41,851 nucleotides of DNA from assembly GCF_019599505.1 (NCBI RefSeq), contig NZ_RKLT01000025.1, positions 1-41,851 on the forward strand. The letters are read 5' to 3'. Origin of the DNA: Haloarcula nitratireducens. GTDB taxonomy: Archaea; Halobacteriota; Halobacteria; Halobacteriales; Haloarculaceae. The position numbers and the translations under genes are program-made. The notes beneath the pieces are model-generated. The model was not told the DNA's origin. It was given only the letters and a program-made list of their open reading frames with translations, and searched no databases. Positions 26,432-33,772 of the stretch are shown here, piece after piece. Numbering within the stretch: position 1 is the first letter of the stretch; each line of letters starts with the position of its first letter.

Positions 26432-26466
26432 GTCCAACCGATTATTTCTGACGTGCCTGACTTCTG
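26432..26466 (-). repeat. Right terminal inverted repeat of IS
   Basis: On the minus strand it begins CAGAAGTCAGGCACGTCAG and ends AAATAATCGGTTGGAC; paired with 23751-23786. Confidence 0.85.
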
Positions 26467-26786
26467 CACCACGCAGAGATATAGCGGTAGTAGGTTTGTA
26501 CGGTATTCTGCTTGAGACCTCGATCGCCGGCGAGATGGCGGGCGTACTCTCGGAAGATACGCTCGTCGAGGTCGTCAAAGGTTGGCTCGCGGTCAACATC
26601 GTCAGGAACGATTCCGGTCCAGTCACCGTCACTGCGGTCGCCGGCAGCCCACTCGACGAACCGCTCAAGTTCGCGTGCTGCATTACGTCGATAGTTTCCG
26701 CCGTCGCCACCGCGGCCTTTCCCCTTATCCTGGAGGTACCGCTCGAAGCTATCGTCAAGCGATGTCGAGAGTGACCGGTCAGGCAT
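26467..26786 (-). pseudogene. Tyrosine recombinase, N-terminal part (split by IS)
   Basis: The first about 107 residues of the recombinase, from ATG 26786 (MPDRSLSTSLDDSFERYLQD) to YYRYISAWC at the IS edge. It is the SAM-like core-binding domain typical of tyrosine recombinases (REYARHLAGDRGLKQNTVQT). Beyond 26467 the frame runs into the IS end and stops after seven foreign residues. Together with 22832-23750 it makes one gene; the joint SAWC-GWCVNEG is in frame once the IS and one copy of the target repeat are removed. The target repeat CACCAC is at 26467-26472. Confidence 0.88.
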
Positions 26787-27387
26787 CGTCTGGTCCTCGC
26801 TGTTCCTGGGAGCTCGGTCTCGGCGGCTCTCCCCCGGGTGAAGCGACGTTCTGAGTTGGTTGCAGCATTCGTGCTTACCGGACGGCGTGGGGGTACTAAA
26901 AACTGGTCGTGATTACTCGTATAATCAGGAGCAGCAGACCAGATCAAGTAAGCCTCCGAATTCAGGCGTCTGTAGCCGTCTACATCCTGGATTTTGGAAT
27001 TTTAGAGTTATATAAATCGTATAGTGCTATACTAAATTCTCAGCAGCTTGAGCTACGACTGCGACGGTTATAGAAGAACTGTGATGCGTGATTTCGTGGA
27101 GAACGACGTTACGGAACAACAGGAATCACATATCAGAGATTCGGTCAGTATTCATAACGATCTCACTAATTTCGGGACCAATTGAGAGTGTTACAGTAAG
27201 GGAATCGCACTCTACCGAAATAGAAGAGTCACAGCCGATTCTCGGCTCGCTTTGAGCAGCGGAAGGTTGTTGCCTACCGTTACGGCCGACGAGTGCTCGT
27301 ATTCGGCTGAAGTTCAGCTTGAACGAGCCACCAACTATTCTCGAGAAAACACTCTGTAGAGGTGGTGTAAGTAGTCGTGTTCAGATG

Positions 27388-27873
27388 TCTGTTACAGGTA
27401 TCTGTGACTACTATCTGTGATAGTAGTCTGTGATTAAGGCTTAGCCATCTCAAAGTGCTTCTGAGAGAGTGCTATATACCAGCCGACACAGGTCGATCAA
27501 GAGGAGTATACAACGTCTGAACTATCGTCGGTTCTATTGAGATGAGATTCAGTGTGCCTTTCAAGCGTACGTGGAAACTAGTAGTACCCCCTGTTACGAA
27601 TGTCTGTAATAGGTGCCTGTAACAGCCTTCTGTAATAGATTCTCCTCAATAGATGAAGCAGTTATTAGCTTCCGATTATCTGTTACAGACATGGGTGACC
27701 GGCTTGTGTTACAGATGTCTGTAACAGATATCAATAACAGTTAGTTGTTACAGACGACAGAAAACAGCAGCAGCGGCCTAATGCTGACTAGATTGCGGGA
27801 CAGAGCGCCACAGATAATAATTACAGATAAAAGTTACAGACGCCAGTTACAGATGTCTGTTACAGATATCTGT
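27388..27873. repeat. TGTTACAG repeat field (centromere/operator candidate)
   Basis: Many copies of TCTGTTACAG or its complement CTGTAACAGA and close variants occur here: 27388-27398, 27603-27637 (three variants), 27680-27690, 27706-27740, 27747-27753, 27832-27840 and 27846-27873. The composite TTACAGATGTCTGT(A/T)ACAGATATC occurs twice (27708-27731, 27847-27870), and ACAGATATCTGT is a perfect palindrome at 27862-27873. The field lies immediately before parA, the place expected for a parS-like partition site and autoregulatory operator. It could alternatively be a replication iteron set. Confidence 0.75.
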
Positions 27874-27892
27874 CCCAAGCGTCTGACACAGA

Positions 27893-27900
27893 TTTATGAT
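27893..27900 (+). promoter_or_regulatory. TATA box of parA
   Basis: TTTATGAT about 28 bases before the ATG at 27925, and just 20 bases after the last TGTTACAG repeat, so bound repeats could block transcription. Confidence 0.6.
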
Positions 27901-27924
27901 ACAGTAACCAAGATATCGGTACGT

Positions 27925-28920
27925 ATGATTACGGCCGTAGTATACTCGGAGTCAGGTGGGACGTATAAGACGACAATGACGGCTAATCTCGCAGTCGCAC
28001 TAGAACGAATGGGTCAGAACACACTCGTACTTGATTTTGACCCACAAGAAGGGAACCTCACGAGTCTCTTCGACGCCGGTGAACATCGAAGCGACCCGGA
28101 CGCCGACAATTTGGTCAAACATATTCTGGACATGCCAGACGGTGAGTTCGGCGACCTTATCGAGACGACAGCGGAAGGAGTCGACATCATCCCGAGTCAC
28201 GACATGCTCGGCGATTTCACGTCGAATCTCGAGCAGAAGATTTCCTACGAAACTGGCATGCAAAATATGAGCCGGGATGAGTACCCACGCTTCGAGCTCC
28301 TGTACGAGCTGCTCTGGGAGAGGGAGAACCTCCACGAACAGTACGATGCGATACTCATCGACCCTAACGCGCGAGCGGAGGACCTGCTCTACAACGCGAT
28401 TTTTGCCCTTCGAACCCTCGTCGCACCGGTCAAACCGGCTGGGAAAGGGAACCTCAGCTTGGATGGTCTCGACGAACTCGTCGGCAACATGGAAACACAA
28501 CTAGATATCGAAATCGGTCTTTCCTGCGTTGTGCCGTCGGGCGTCGGACAGACTAATGCGCATCGCCAATACCAGCAACAGTTCGAGAACACAGCCGAGT
28601 TTGCGACCCCCGTGACCATCGGCAATCGCGAGAGTCTCATGGACGCGATGTGGGAAGCCAGAGGATCGGCTTTCAAAGTGGTCGAAGAGCGCTGGAAGAC
28701 GTTTGAAAGAGACGGTGAGATGGTCAGTGAGCCAGGCCAACGACGGGTGCGTGATAGAGAGATCGACACGCTAGAGAAACTGTACGAACTGGCCTGGTTC
28801 ATCGCAACACAAACCTTCGACGCTGACGTCGATCCGGTACTCAAACTGGAAATCGACGGGCACGAGAACCAGCAAATCGAACTGACTGACGACGAGTCAA
28901 TGGAGGCGACGACCTCATGA
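27925..28920 (+). CDS. parA: ParA/MinD-type partition ATPase
   Basis: A 331-residue P-loop ATPase. The deviant Walker A ESGGTYKTTMTANLAVAL lies near the N-terminus, followed by Walker A'-like LVLDFDPQEGNLTSLFD and Walker B-like YDAILIDPNARAEDLLYNAI. The C-terminal part has NRESLMDAMWEARGSAFKVV and VRDREIDTLEKLYELAW, which recur in a relic at 35188-35391. It should move or segregate the replicon with its partner encoded immediately downstream (ATGA overlap at 28917-28920) and the repeat field upstream. The start at 27925 (MITAVVYSESGG) follows the TATA box by about 28 bases and places the Walker A at the expected position. Confidence 0.92.
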   Translation: MITAVVYSESGGTYKTTMTANLAVALERMGQNTLVLDFDPQEGNLTSLFDAGEHRSDPDADNLVKHILDMPDGEFGDLIETTAEGVDIIPSHDMLGDFTSNLEQKISYETGMQNMSRDEYPRFELLYELLWERENLHEQYDAILIDPNARAEDLLYNAIFALRTLVAPVKPAGKGNLSLDGLDELVGNMETQLDIEIGLSCVVPSGVGQTNAHRQYQQQFENTAEFATPVTIGNRESLMDAMWEARGSAFKVVEERWKTFERDGEMVSEPGQRRVRDREIDTLEKLYELAWFIATQTFDADVDPVLKLEIDGHENQQIELTDDESMEATTS

Positions 28921-29372
28921 GCAACTTCAAGTCAGGCTCCGGAAATCTCGATTTCGGTAGCGATAACGACGGCAAATCAGCCGACGAATCGGTAGAGGAC
29001 CAGAGCCAACCTGAGACAGAGAGTGAGCCTGCCCCATCTGGAAAGAAGACGACAGCACCGTCAGAGAAACCCTCGTCAGGAGCAGTAGAGAGTCCCGATA
29101 ATGAATCCCCAAACGAGTCTTCGACACCTGACTATCCCTACTTCGTCCGGCGGAACAACGTCGGCGACGAACGCGACAAGCGACTAGAAATCCATCTGCG
29201 AGACAAAGTCGCCGCTCAGGAAGCGGCGTTCCGGAACGAACTTGCTACCGAACTGGAAACTGATGAAGTAGCGAAGACGGATGCCCGCGAGTTTGCGTTA
29301 CTCGCTGCGTTCCAACATCCCGAACAGGTCGCTGAGCTGATGAAGTCAGAAGGATACGGCGCACTGGATTAA
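28917..29372 (+). CDS. ParA partner protein (ParB-like role)
   Basis: A 151-residue protein whose ATG overlaps the parA stop, so translation is coupled. The first about 75 residues are disordered and acidic (S, E, P, D rich). The second half is a small folded domain: YPYFVRRNNVGDERDKRLEI, HLRDKVAAQEAAFRNELATE, and the ending DAREFALLAAFQHPEQVAEL, MKSEGYGALD. The same layout is found in the protein at 35388-35768, which also follows a ParA C-terminus. It is therefore the likely DNA-binding or adaptor partner of ParA that recognises the upstream repeats. No classical ParB motif is visible. Confidence 0.8.
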   Translation: MSNFKSGSGNLDFGSDNDGKSADESVEDQSQPETESEPAPSGKKTTAPSEKPSSGAVESPDNESPNESSTPDYPYFVRRNNVGDERDKRLEIHLRDKVAAQEAAFRNELATELETDEVAKTDAREFALLAAFQHPEQVAELMKSEGYGALD

Positions 29373-29584
29373 GTGCTCTAGAACAAGCAAATAGACATCA
29401 AGGGAGACGGACACAGCCCCTGAAAAATCAACTTCGGAAGTTTCCAGAGACGCACGATTTCCGGTGTCAGAAACCACCTAAATGCGGATGAGAATATAGA
29501 TTCAGCTGGGATGTAAAGGTGGCTTTCCGGAAACAACCCGGTCACGCTTGTATAATTCGACGTAAAATCAGTCTGTCAGGACAC

Positions 29585-29824
29585 ATGATTCGCGATGCGC
29601 GCATCCTCCCCACTGAGTTCATTCCTCGAGAAGTTGAGCGTCGCAACCAAGAGGTCAACCATCTCACTAGTGTTTTCAATCCGATGATAAATGACGAACC
29701 AGCTGATACTACTATTATGACTGGTCCCCGCGAGACGGGGAAAACCTGCCTTTCACAGTTGGTCACTGAACGCCTTCGTGAAGAGATTGACTCCACTGGC
29801 GCGACAGGCACGCTAGCTCGTTAA
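29585..29824 (+). pseudogene. Truncated Orc1/Cdc6 gene (N-terminal part)
   Basis: The first 79 residues of an Orc1/Cdc6-type initiator: MIRDARILPTEFIPREVERR, NQEVNHLTSVFNPMINDEPA, then the Walker A GPRETGKTCLSQ, where the usual small residues are replaced by R and E. The frame stops after about 80 residues; normal proteins have about 400, with Walker B, sensor and winged-helix domains, all missing. A TATA-like ttgtataatt at 29548-29557 sits about 30 bases ahead of the ATG. The fragment abuts an unrelated minus-strand fragment, so a deletion or recombination cut it. It may be the remnant of an initiator for one of the nearby origins. Confidence 0.75.
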
Positions 29825-29990
29825 ATATCCCGTCGGCAACGCGGCCTGCTTCAACATCAATCTCTCTCGAAAGTTTTGCTACTATCTCTAGACCGATAGC
29901 GACCCGATGCCGGCGGCCGACCTCTCGATACTCCGGCTCGCTGTTCCCAAGACCGAGGCGACTGGTGAGCAGTACGATGAACTCACCGTC
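29821..29990 (-). pseudogene. Unidentified gene fragment
   Basis: On the minus strand an open stretch reads DSVDGEFIVLLTSRLGLGNS, EPEYREVGRRHRVAIGLEIV, AKLSREIDVEAGRVADGIFN, which has the composition of a real haloarchaeal protein. It has no start codon and runs at its end into the truncated Orc gene on the opposite strand. I do not recognise the family. Confidence 0.4.
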
Positions 29991-30084
29991 AACAGAATCC
30001 TGTCACCCGTCGGATGAGAATAACCGGATATCCAGCGATAATTAGAGAACACTCAGAACAGTACGCTGTACGGATGGATCTAAT

Positions 30085-30808
30085 CACCCCACCATGTCCG
30101 CTGTTCTCGAGTGAAACGAAGAGTGAATCAGAATTACTGCGGACATAGTGGGGTGGTTCGACTGCTTCAGAACTACCATTGTATAATATTGGAGTCAGTA
30201 GCACCTCTAGTGCGGGAATAGTTGGAAAAGAAAGGGTGTGGCAACAACTCAATATATAAAACACCCCACTATGTCCGCAGTTCTATACTCTAACTGCCCA
30301 AAGAACTGCGGACATAGTGGTGTATGACTTGGAGAGTTCAAACAAACACGATTTCGACTACTAACTGAAAGGCTATCACGAGAGGAGTTTGGGAGACTAT
30401 TATCGACTTAGGGCATCTATTGAGCCTGTTTTGCCATGATTTCCGGGAGGGAACAAAGATTGATCTAGTGAAGGGTGCCGTTGATGAGATTGGATCCGTT
30501 TAGCGACACCGAGAAAGAAAGAGTTACCCTCCCACCCCACTGTGTCCGCAGTTCTTTGTATGGAGAAGAAGGCAAAACCGAGACTGTTACCCTAGTGTCA
30601 ATCTCTAGAATAGATTGACTGGTGATTAGCTGTCGTTCGGAAACTACCGTACTACTACATAATAAAACTATCCTAGTCTAATATTCATTTAATCTGCTGG
30701 TTGGTAGTCTATCAGTAGTTACAGCGGACATAGTGGGGTGGGTGTGTTCCTCCTTTCTTTATATAGGTATAGAACAGCGGAAACTGCGGACACAGAGGGC
30801 GGGGGTGG
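30085..30808. repeat. Origin-box family 1 (CTGCGGACATAGTGGGGTG)
   Basis: Seven copies. Minus-strand copies are at 30085-30107, 30262-30283 and 30532-30555. Plus-strand copies are at 30136-30155, 30301-30323, 30719-30742 and 30779-30808. The core is CTGCGGACATAGTGG with a G-rich tail GGTG. Copies occur as inverted pairs with tails facing outward (30085/30136, 30262/30301, 30532/30719). Another copy lies beyond the gene at 32131-32155, and CTCCGGACACAGTGGTG variants lie at 32431-32448 and 41834-41851. These have the features of haloarchaeal origin recognition boxes bound by the adjacent Orc1/Cdc6. Confidence 0.85.
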
Positions 30809-30817
30809 TTTTATTAT
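30808..30817 (+). promoter_or_regulatory. TATA box of first Orc gene
   Basis: GGTTTTATTA centred about 27 bases before the ATG at 30841 and directly after the last family-1 repeat (30779-30808). Initiator binding there could repress the gene. Confidence 0.65.
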
Positions 30818-30840
30818 CCATCAATTCATACAGCCGACCA

Positions 30841-32079
30841 ATGGGTATGTTTGAACGGGACACGGAAATCTATCGCAATCGGGATGCTCTTCGAGGTGAT
30901 TACCAACCTGACGAGCTTGTTGGCCGTGATTCTGAACTTGAGCGATATAAAACAGCACTCCAACCCGTCATCAACGGGGAACAGCCGAACAATATTTTCC
31001 TATACGGAAAAACTGGTGTTGGAAAAACTGCTGGAACACGTTACTTGCTCGATCATCTCGTTGACGACGCAGCGCAGTATGATGATATCGACCTTACAGT
31101 AAAGATGCTCAATTGTGATGGTCTCTCGAGTAGCTACCAGATTGCAACGCGATTAGTTAACAAGTTCCGAGACGACGCAAATCAAATTAGCACCACGGGA
31201 TATCCGCGTGCTACTGTCTACGATATGCTCTGGGACGCGTTAGACAGCTGTGGCGGGACGGTTCTAATCGTACTGGACGAAGTGGATCACGTCAATGATG
31301 ATAGTATCCTCTATCAACTACCCCGCGCACGGGCCAATGGTAGCTTGTCAGAAGCAAAGATCGGAATCATCGGGATTTCGAATAACTTCTCCTTCCGAGA
31401 CAATCTCTCTCCCAAGGTCAAAAGCTCGCTCTGTGAGGAAGAACTGCAGTTCCCAGCGTACGACGCCCAAGAACTGATCGAAATTCTTCAGCAGCGTGCT
31501 ACTGTCGCATTCCACGAGGATGTAATTGATGAGGGGGTTATCGAACTTTGTGCTGCCTATGGTGCGAAAGACGCTGGTGATGCACGGCAATCACTTGACC
31601 TCCTGATGAAAACCGGGGATCTGGCACGAGATCAAGATACAGATGTTATTACAGACGATTTAGTTCGCCAAGCCAGAGAAGCTCTTGAACGGGGCCGAAT
31701 TCGTGAAGGAATTTCCGGACTCACCCAACACGGGCACTTGGTTCTCTATGCGCTACTCACACTAGAACAACAAGGCCAAACACCGGTTCGATCTCGTGAT
31801 GTTCGACCCCGATACACAAAATTTGCCGAGCAAATCGGGGTAGACCCACTCGTGCCGCGCCGAATGCGGGATCATCTCGGCGAATTATCGATGCTCGGTA
31901 TCATCACTAGCGTTGAGCGAAACGAAGGCCGTCGGGGTGGAACATATCGCGAGTACTCTCTTGATATGGATATCAGTATGGTACTGACTGCGCTCGAAGA
32001 GACGGTGGAAAGTGTTGGCGTCCACGAATCTGTCGCAGACCTTGTCAGTCAGGAGACCACCCTTACTGAATATACCTGA
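30841..32079 (+). CDS. orc1: Orc1/Cdc6-type replication initiator, copy A
   Basis: A 412-residue AAA+ initiator. It has FLYGKTGVGKTAGTRYLL (Walker A, about residues 53-70), VLIVLDEVDHVNDD (Walker B, about 141-154), GIIGISNNFSFRDNLSPKVK with the sensor region, and the Orc box-like GDARQSLDLLMKTGDLARD (about 255-273). A C-terminal winged helix follows (GLTQHGHLVLYALLTLEQQG ... MRDHLGELSMLGIITSVERN). It binds the family-1 boxes on both sides and recruits the replicative helicase. The start at 30841 follows the TATA box by 27 bases; a second ATG two codons later is possible. The gene is intact and of normal length. Confidence 0.94.
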   Translation: MGMFERDTEIYRNRDALRGDYQPDELVGRDSELERYKTALQPVINGEQPNNIFLYGKTGVGKTAGTRYLLDHLVDDAAQYDDIDLTVKMLNCDGLSSSYQIATRLVNKFRDDANQISTTGYPRATVYDMLWDALDSCGGTVLIVLDEVDHVNDDSILYQLPRARANGSLSEAKIGIIGISNNFSFRDNLSPKVKSSLCEEELQFPAYDAQELIEILQQRATVAFHEDVIDEGVIELCAAYGAKDAGDARQSLDLLMKTGDLARDQDTDVITDDLVRQAREALERGRIREGISGLTQHGHLVLYALLTLEQQGQTPVRSRDVRPRYTKFAEQIGVDPLVPRRMRDHLGELSMLGIITSVERNEGRRGGTYREYSLDMDISMVLTALEETVESVGVHESVADLVSQETTLTEYT

Positions 32080-32130
32080 TATTCTGAGAATATGTCTCCG
32101 CTTTCACGAGAATAACCGTCAGTGCTGGCT

Positions 32131-32155
32131 GAAGAACTGCGGACATAGTGGGGTT
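32131..32155 (+). repeat. Family-1 origin box downstream of Orc gene
   Basis: AAGAACTGCGGACATAGTGG followed by GGTTG, a near-perfect copy of the boxes upstream of the Orc gene. Confidence 0.8.
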
Positions 32156-32179
32156 GTTTGGTGTTCAGTCTCTTGAATT

Positions 32180-32400
32180 TCGTCGCGCTTAACCAAGAAA
32201 CCCTATACATAGTGTACTTGGCAGTTTGAATTCGTGCCTGCCGGTGTACTGGCACAGCTCGACACGAGTAGGCTCGGATAATCGGTCGCTCTCTGGCGAA
32301 GCTCCTTTGAAAACTGGCGGTGAACCAACGCAATTCCGTACACATTAGCGCACTATTCTCCAATACCGAGGGTGTCTGCCAGTTCATGGTCCCACCGAAG
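32180..32400 (+). pseudogene. PCNA 3'-end relic
   Basis: The sequence aligns by eye, in order, with the last about 210 bases of the PCNA gene at 40954-41814. Examples are TTCGTGCCTGCCGGTGTACT against TTCGAGCCTGCCGACGCACT, GAAGCTCCTTTGAAAACT against GAGGCTCCTCGGAAACTT, and CAGTTCATGGTCCCACCGAA against CAGTTCATGGTCGCACCGAA. The last frame reads TEGVCQFMVPPK, as in PCNA's AEGVCQFMVAPK. Stops and small indels break it. The similarity continues past the stop codon into the neighbouring repeat (32427-32448 against 41830-41851). Confidence 0.8.
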
Positions 32401-32426
32401 TGCCGACCTAACTGGACTCTCAGTCG

Positions 32427-32524
32427 AAAAGCTCCGGACACAGTGGTGTGTTGAGTCGGGAAATAGTGGTGTATGTAGTCCCAGGTTAGATCTTCGGCTG
32501 AAAGCTCCGGAAACAGCAGTGTAT
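32427..32524 (+). repeat. Variant family-1 boxes after PCNA relic
   Basis: GAAAAGCTCCGGACACAGTGGTG at about 32426-32448 is identical over its length to the window's last bases. Two decayed copies follow: AATAGTGGTGTATG at 32462-32475 and AAAGCTCCGGAAACAGCAGTG at 32501-32521. Confidence 0.7.
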
Positions 32525-32695
32525 CTTCTAGCACCCCTCGAATTCGCCTCGTACTACGAGACACAGCAGATCCGAGCCGTCGAGAGCGTGCTGTCACCAC
32601 TCGGATGGGACCGATCCGACATTCGTCGAGAGTTCTCAGCTGAGAGATGCCGTCTTGAGTTCGTTCGGTGCCGGCGACGATTTGTAGTCGCAACT

Positions 32696-33293
32696 TCACG
32701 CCCCACCCCGGATTTCCGTCGTTCCGATCCAACCCCACGTTTCCGACGTTCATTGTCCGATATCAGCGTTAGAATGCTGTAATTCGGTGGAATTGGATTG
32801 GTGACAATATAGTCGTGTTTCCGACGTGAGATAGGAAACCCGGAGACAGGAGTGTGGCCTCGATCTCGAATTCCGAACCCACACACCCCACGTTTCCGTC
32901 GTAATCACTGAACAGGTGGGGAGGGGACTCGAAGAAGGCCTCCCCGACAAGATACCCAAGACGAGAGCGGCCTAGCCGTCCATAGCTGGCCGTCTATAGC
33001 AGCAGTTGGAAAGAATTGTTTCATCTGAGGGGGCGAAGTATTTCGCCTCCTTGTTGGCTGAATTACACTTACTGGGTTCTTCTCAGCTATACTACTCTAA
33101 TCTATGCATTATAAAAGTTATTTCATATCTATATTATTTCTAGATCAAAATAATTATCCACTGCATAGTACTATTCGTGGACTCTCCCTACGCTATCGTG
33201 GAGAAACGACGGAAACGTGGGGGGTGTGGCCCCTTCGAAATCAGCCGCACCCCTCCACCCACGTCCGGTTACGACGGAAACGTGGAGTGGGTG
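32696..33293. repeat. Orphan origin module, box family 2 (CGACGGAAACGTGGGGTG)
   Basis: Minus-strand copies with the G-rich tail pointing left are at 32701-32723, 32730-32751, 32814-32830 (degraded) and 32882-32904. Plus-strand copies with tails pointing right are at 33206-33228 and 33270-33293; a partial minus copy is at 33246-33266. Between the two sets lies a strongly AT-rich stretch (about 33060-33180, with attataaaagttatttcat and tatattatttctagatc), a plausible unwinding element. The design matches the Orc-linked origins, but no Orc gene adjoins it. Confidence 0.78.
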
Positions 33294-33310
33294 TCCTCCC
33301 TCATCGAGTT

Positions 33311-33634
33311 TTACTCCTCCGGGTTGACCGGCCCTTTGTACTGGGAGCAAATTTTCTCACCTTCTCGCCACTGCCAGTAGTAGTAGCGATTGTCGTTGAT
33401 ATCCTTGATCGTGATCGTCGCTTTGGCAGGGACATCGTCTGGGAGATCGTCTGGTCGCTCCTCGACTTCGTCTTGATCTGCCGATTCCTCGAGACGGGCC
33501 TCACGTTCCTTGTGCTCGGCGAGCGCTTCAGCGAATGTAATAACGTCTCGGAGCCGTTCCGGGTCCGACTTGTTGAGCGTGTTGACGATCTCCGTCGGGA
33601 GGTTCGCCGGTGGGGTCGGGGGTTCGTAGGACAT
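33311..33634 (-). CDS. DUF6788-like protein beside origin
   Basis: A 107-residue acidic protein. The N-terminal helix region is MSYEPPTPPANLPTEIVNTL, then LRDVITFAEALAEHKEREAR. A Glu/Asp-rich linker (ERPDDLPDDVP) leads to a C-terminal domain KATITIKDINDNRYYYWQWR, EGEKICSQYKGPVNP, which resembles the DUF6788 family seen on many haloarchaeal plasmids. The single C-terminal domain looks like a small beta structure with aromatic residues, possibly for nucleic acid binding. Its 3' end comes within 20 bases of a family-2 box. The start ATG at 33634 follows the TAACCAACA inverted repeat region shared with the divergent HTH gene. Confidence 0.8.
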   Translation of the reverse strand: MSYEPPTPPANLPTEIVNTLNKSDPERLRDVITFAEALAEHKEREARLEESADQDEVEERPDDLPDDVPAKATITIKDINDNRYYYWQWREGEKICSQYKGPVNPEE

Positions 33635-33648
33635 CGGCTACTCTCGTG

Positions 33649-33689
33649 TTAACCAACACAATCCGCTAATCGATAGTTTTGTTGGTTAA
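33649..33689. repeat. TAACCAACA inverted repeat, copy 2
   Basis: TTAACCAACA (33649-33658) and TGTTGGTTAA (33680-33689) are perfect inverted arms with a 21-base spacer, in the divergent promoter region of the DUF6788-like and HTH genes. The arms and part of the spacer (AATC, CGATAG) resemble the copy at 5796-5837. It is probably an operator. Confidence 0.6.
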
Positions 33690-33720
33690 GACAATAGGGG
33701 CGGCTCCTGTATCTGCTGAC

Positions 33721-33770
33721 TGTAACACTACTCGAAACTCCTTTATATACAAGTTTCGTACTATGTTACA
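33721..33770. promoter_or_regulatory. Large dyad operator around TATA box of HTH gene
   Basis: Left arm TGTAACACTACTCGAAACT (33721-33739) and right arm AGTTTCGTACTATGTTACA (33752-33770) are inverted: TGTAACA and CGAAACT match exactly, with five mismatches between them. The twelve bases between the arms are the TATA box itself, ctttatatac (33741-33750), placed 27 bases before the GTG at 33773. A dimer or tetramer of a winged-helix protein, most simply the gene's own product, could sit on both arms and block the promoter. Confidence 0.7.
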
Positions 33771-33772
33771 CT

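Larger units (their letters stand above)
23751..26466 (-). mobile_element. 2.7-kb IS4-superfamily element with lipoprotein cargo
   Basis: An insertion sequence bounded by inverted ends: left AGAAGGCAGGCATGTGACC then AAATAATCGGTTG; right, on the opposite strand, AGAAGTCAGGCACGTCAG then AAATAATCGGTTG. About 30 of 35 bases agree, with one indel. A six-base direct repeat CACCAC flanks the element, and its removal restores the recombinase reading frame exactly. Inside are a DDE transposase (23938-25812) and a Tat lipoprotein gene (25876-26370), both on the minus strand. I looked for a second pair of ends closer to the transposase and found none convincing, so the lipoprotein looks like a passenger. 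Confidence 0.88.
26787..27924. other. Long spacer upstream of parA
   Basis: About 1.1 kb without a gene. The first 600 bases hold nothing I can identify. From 27388 to 27873 the sequence is dominated by TGTTACAG-type repeats (separate entry), ending at the parA promoter. A reading frame in phase with parA extends back to 27745, but it runs through the repeats and is unlikely to be translated. Confidence 0.6.
29991..30840. other. Origin-like region 1 upstream of Orc gene
   Basis: No gene is seen. The stretch holds seven copies of the first origin-box family and an AT-rich segment (about 30640-30705, with tacataataaaact and taatattcatttaatc). Copies left of the AT-rich segment include three with their G-rich tail pointing left; the two right of it point right. 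The region ends at the TATA box of the Orc gene. Confidence 0.75.
32080..33310. other. PCNA relic and orphan origin region
   Basis: About 1.2 kb without an intact gene. In order it holds a family-1 box (32131-32155), a PCNA 3'-end relic (about 32180-32400), a variant box (32431-32448) with two degraded copies (32461-32475, 32501-32524), and the family-2 origin module (32696-33293). Long open frames across 32.4-32.8 kb come from the repeats and are not genes. Confidence 0.75.

Noticed and set aside
27745..27924. 60-codon N-terminal extension of ParA
   Set aside because: It crosses the TGTTACAG repeats and the TATA box; the Walker A sits correctly with the start at 27925.
32372..32782. 136-codon plus-strand frame across the PCNA relic and repeats
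   Set aside because: Its apparent repeats (FRRSDPTPRFRRS) are only translated origin boxes.
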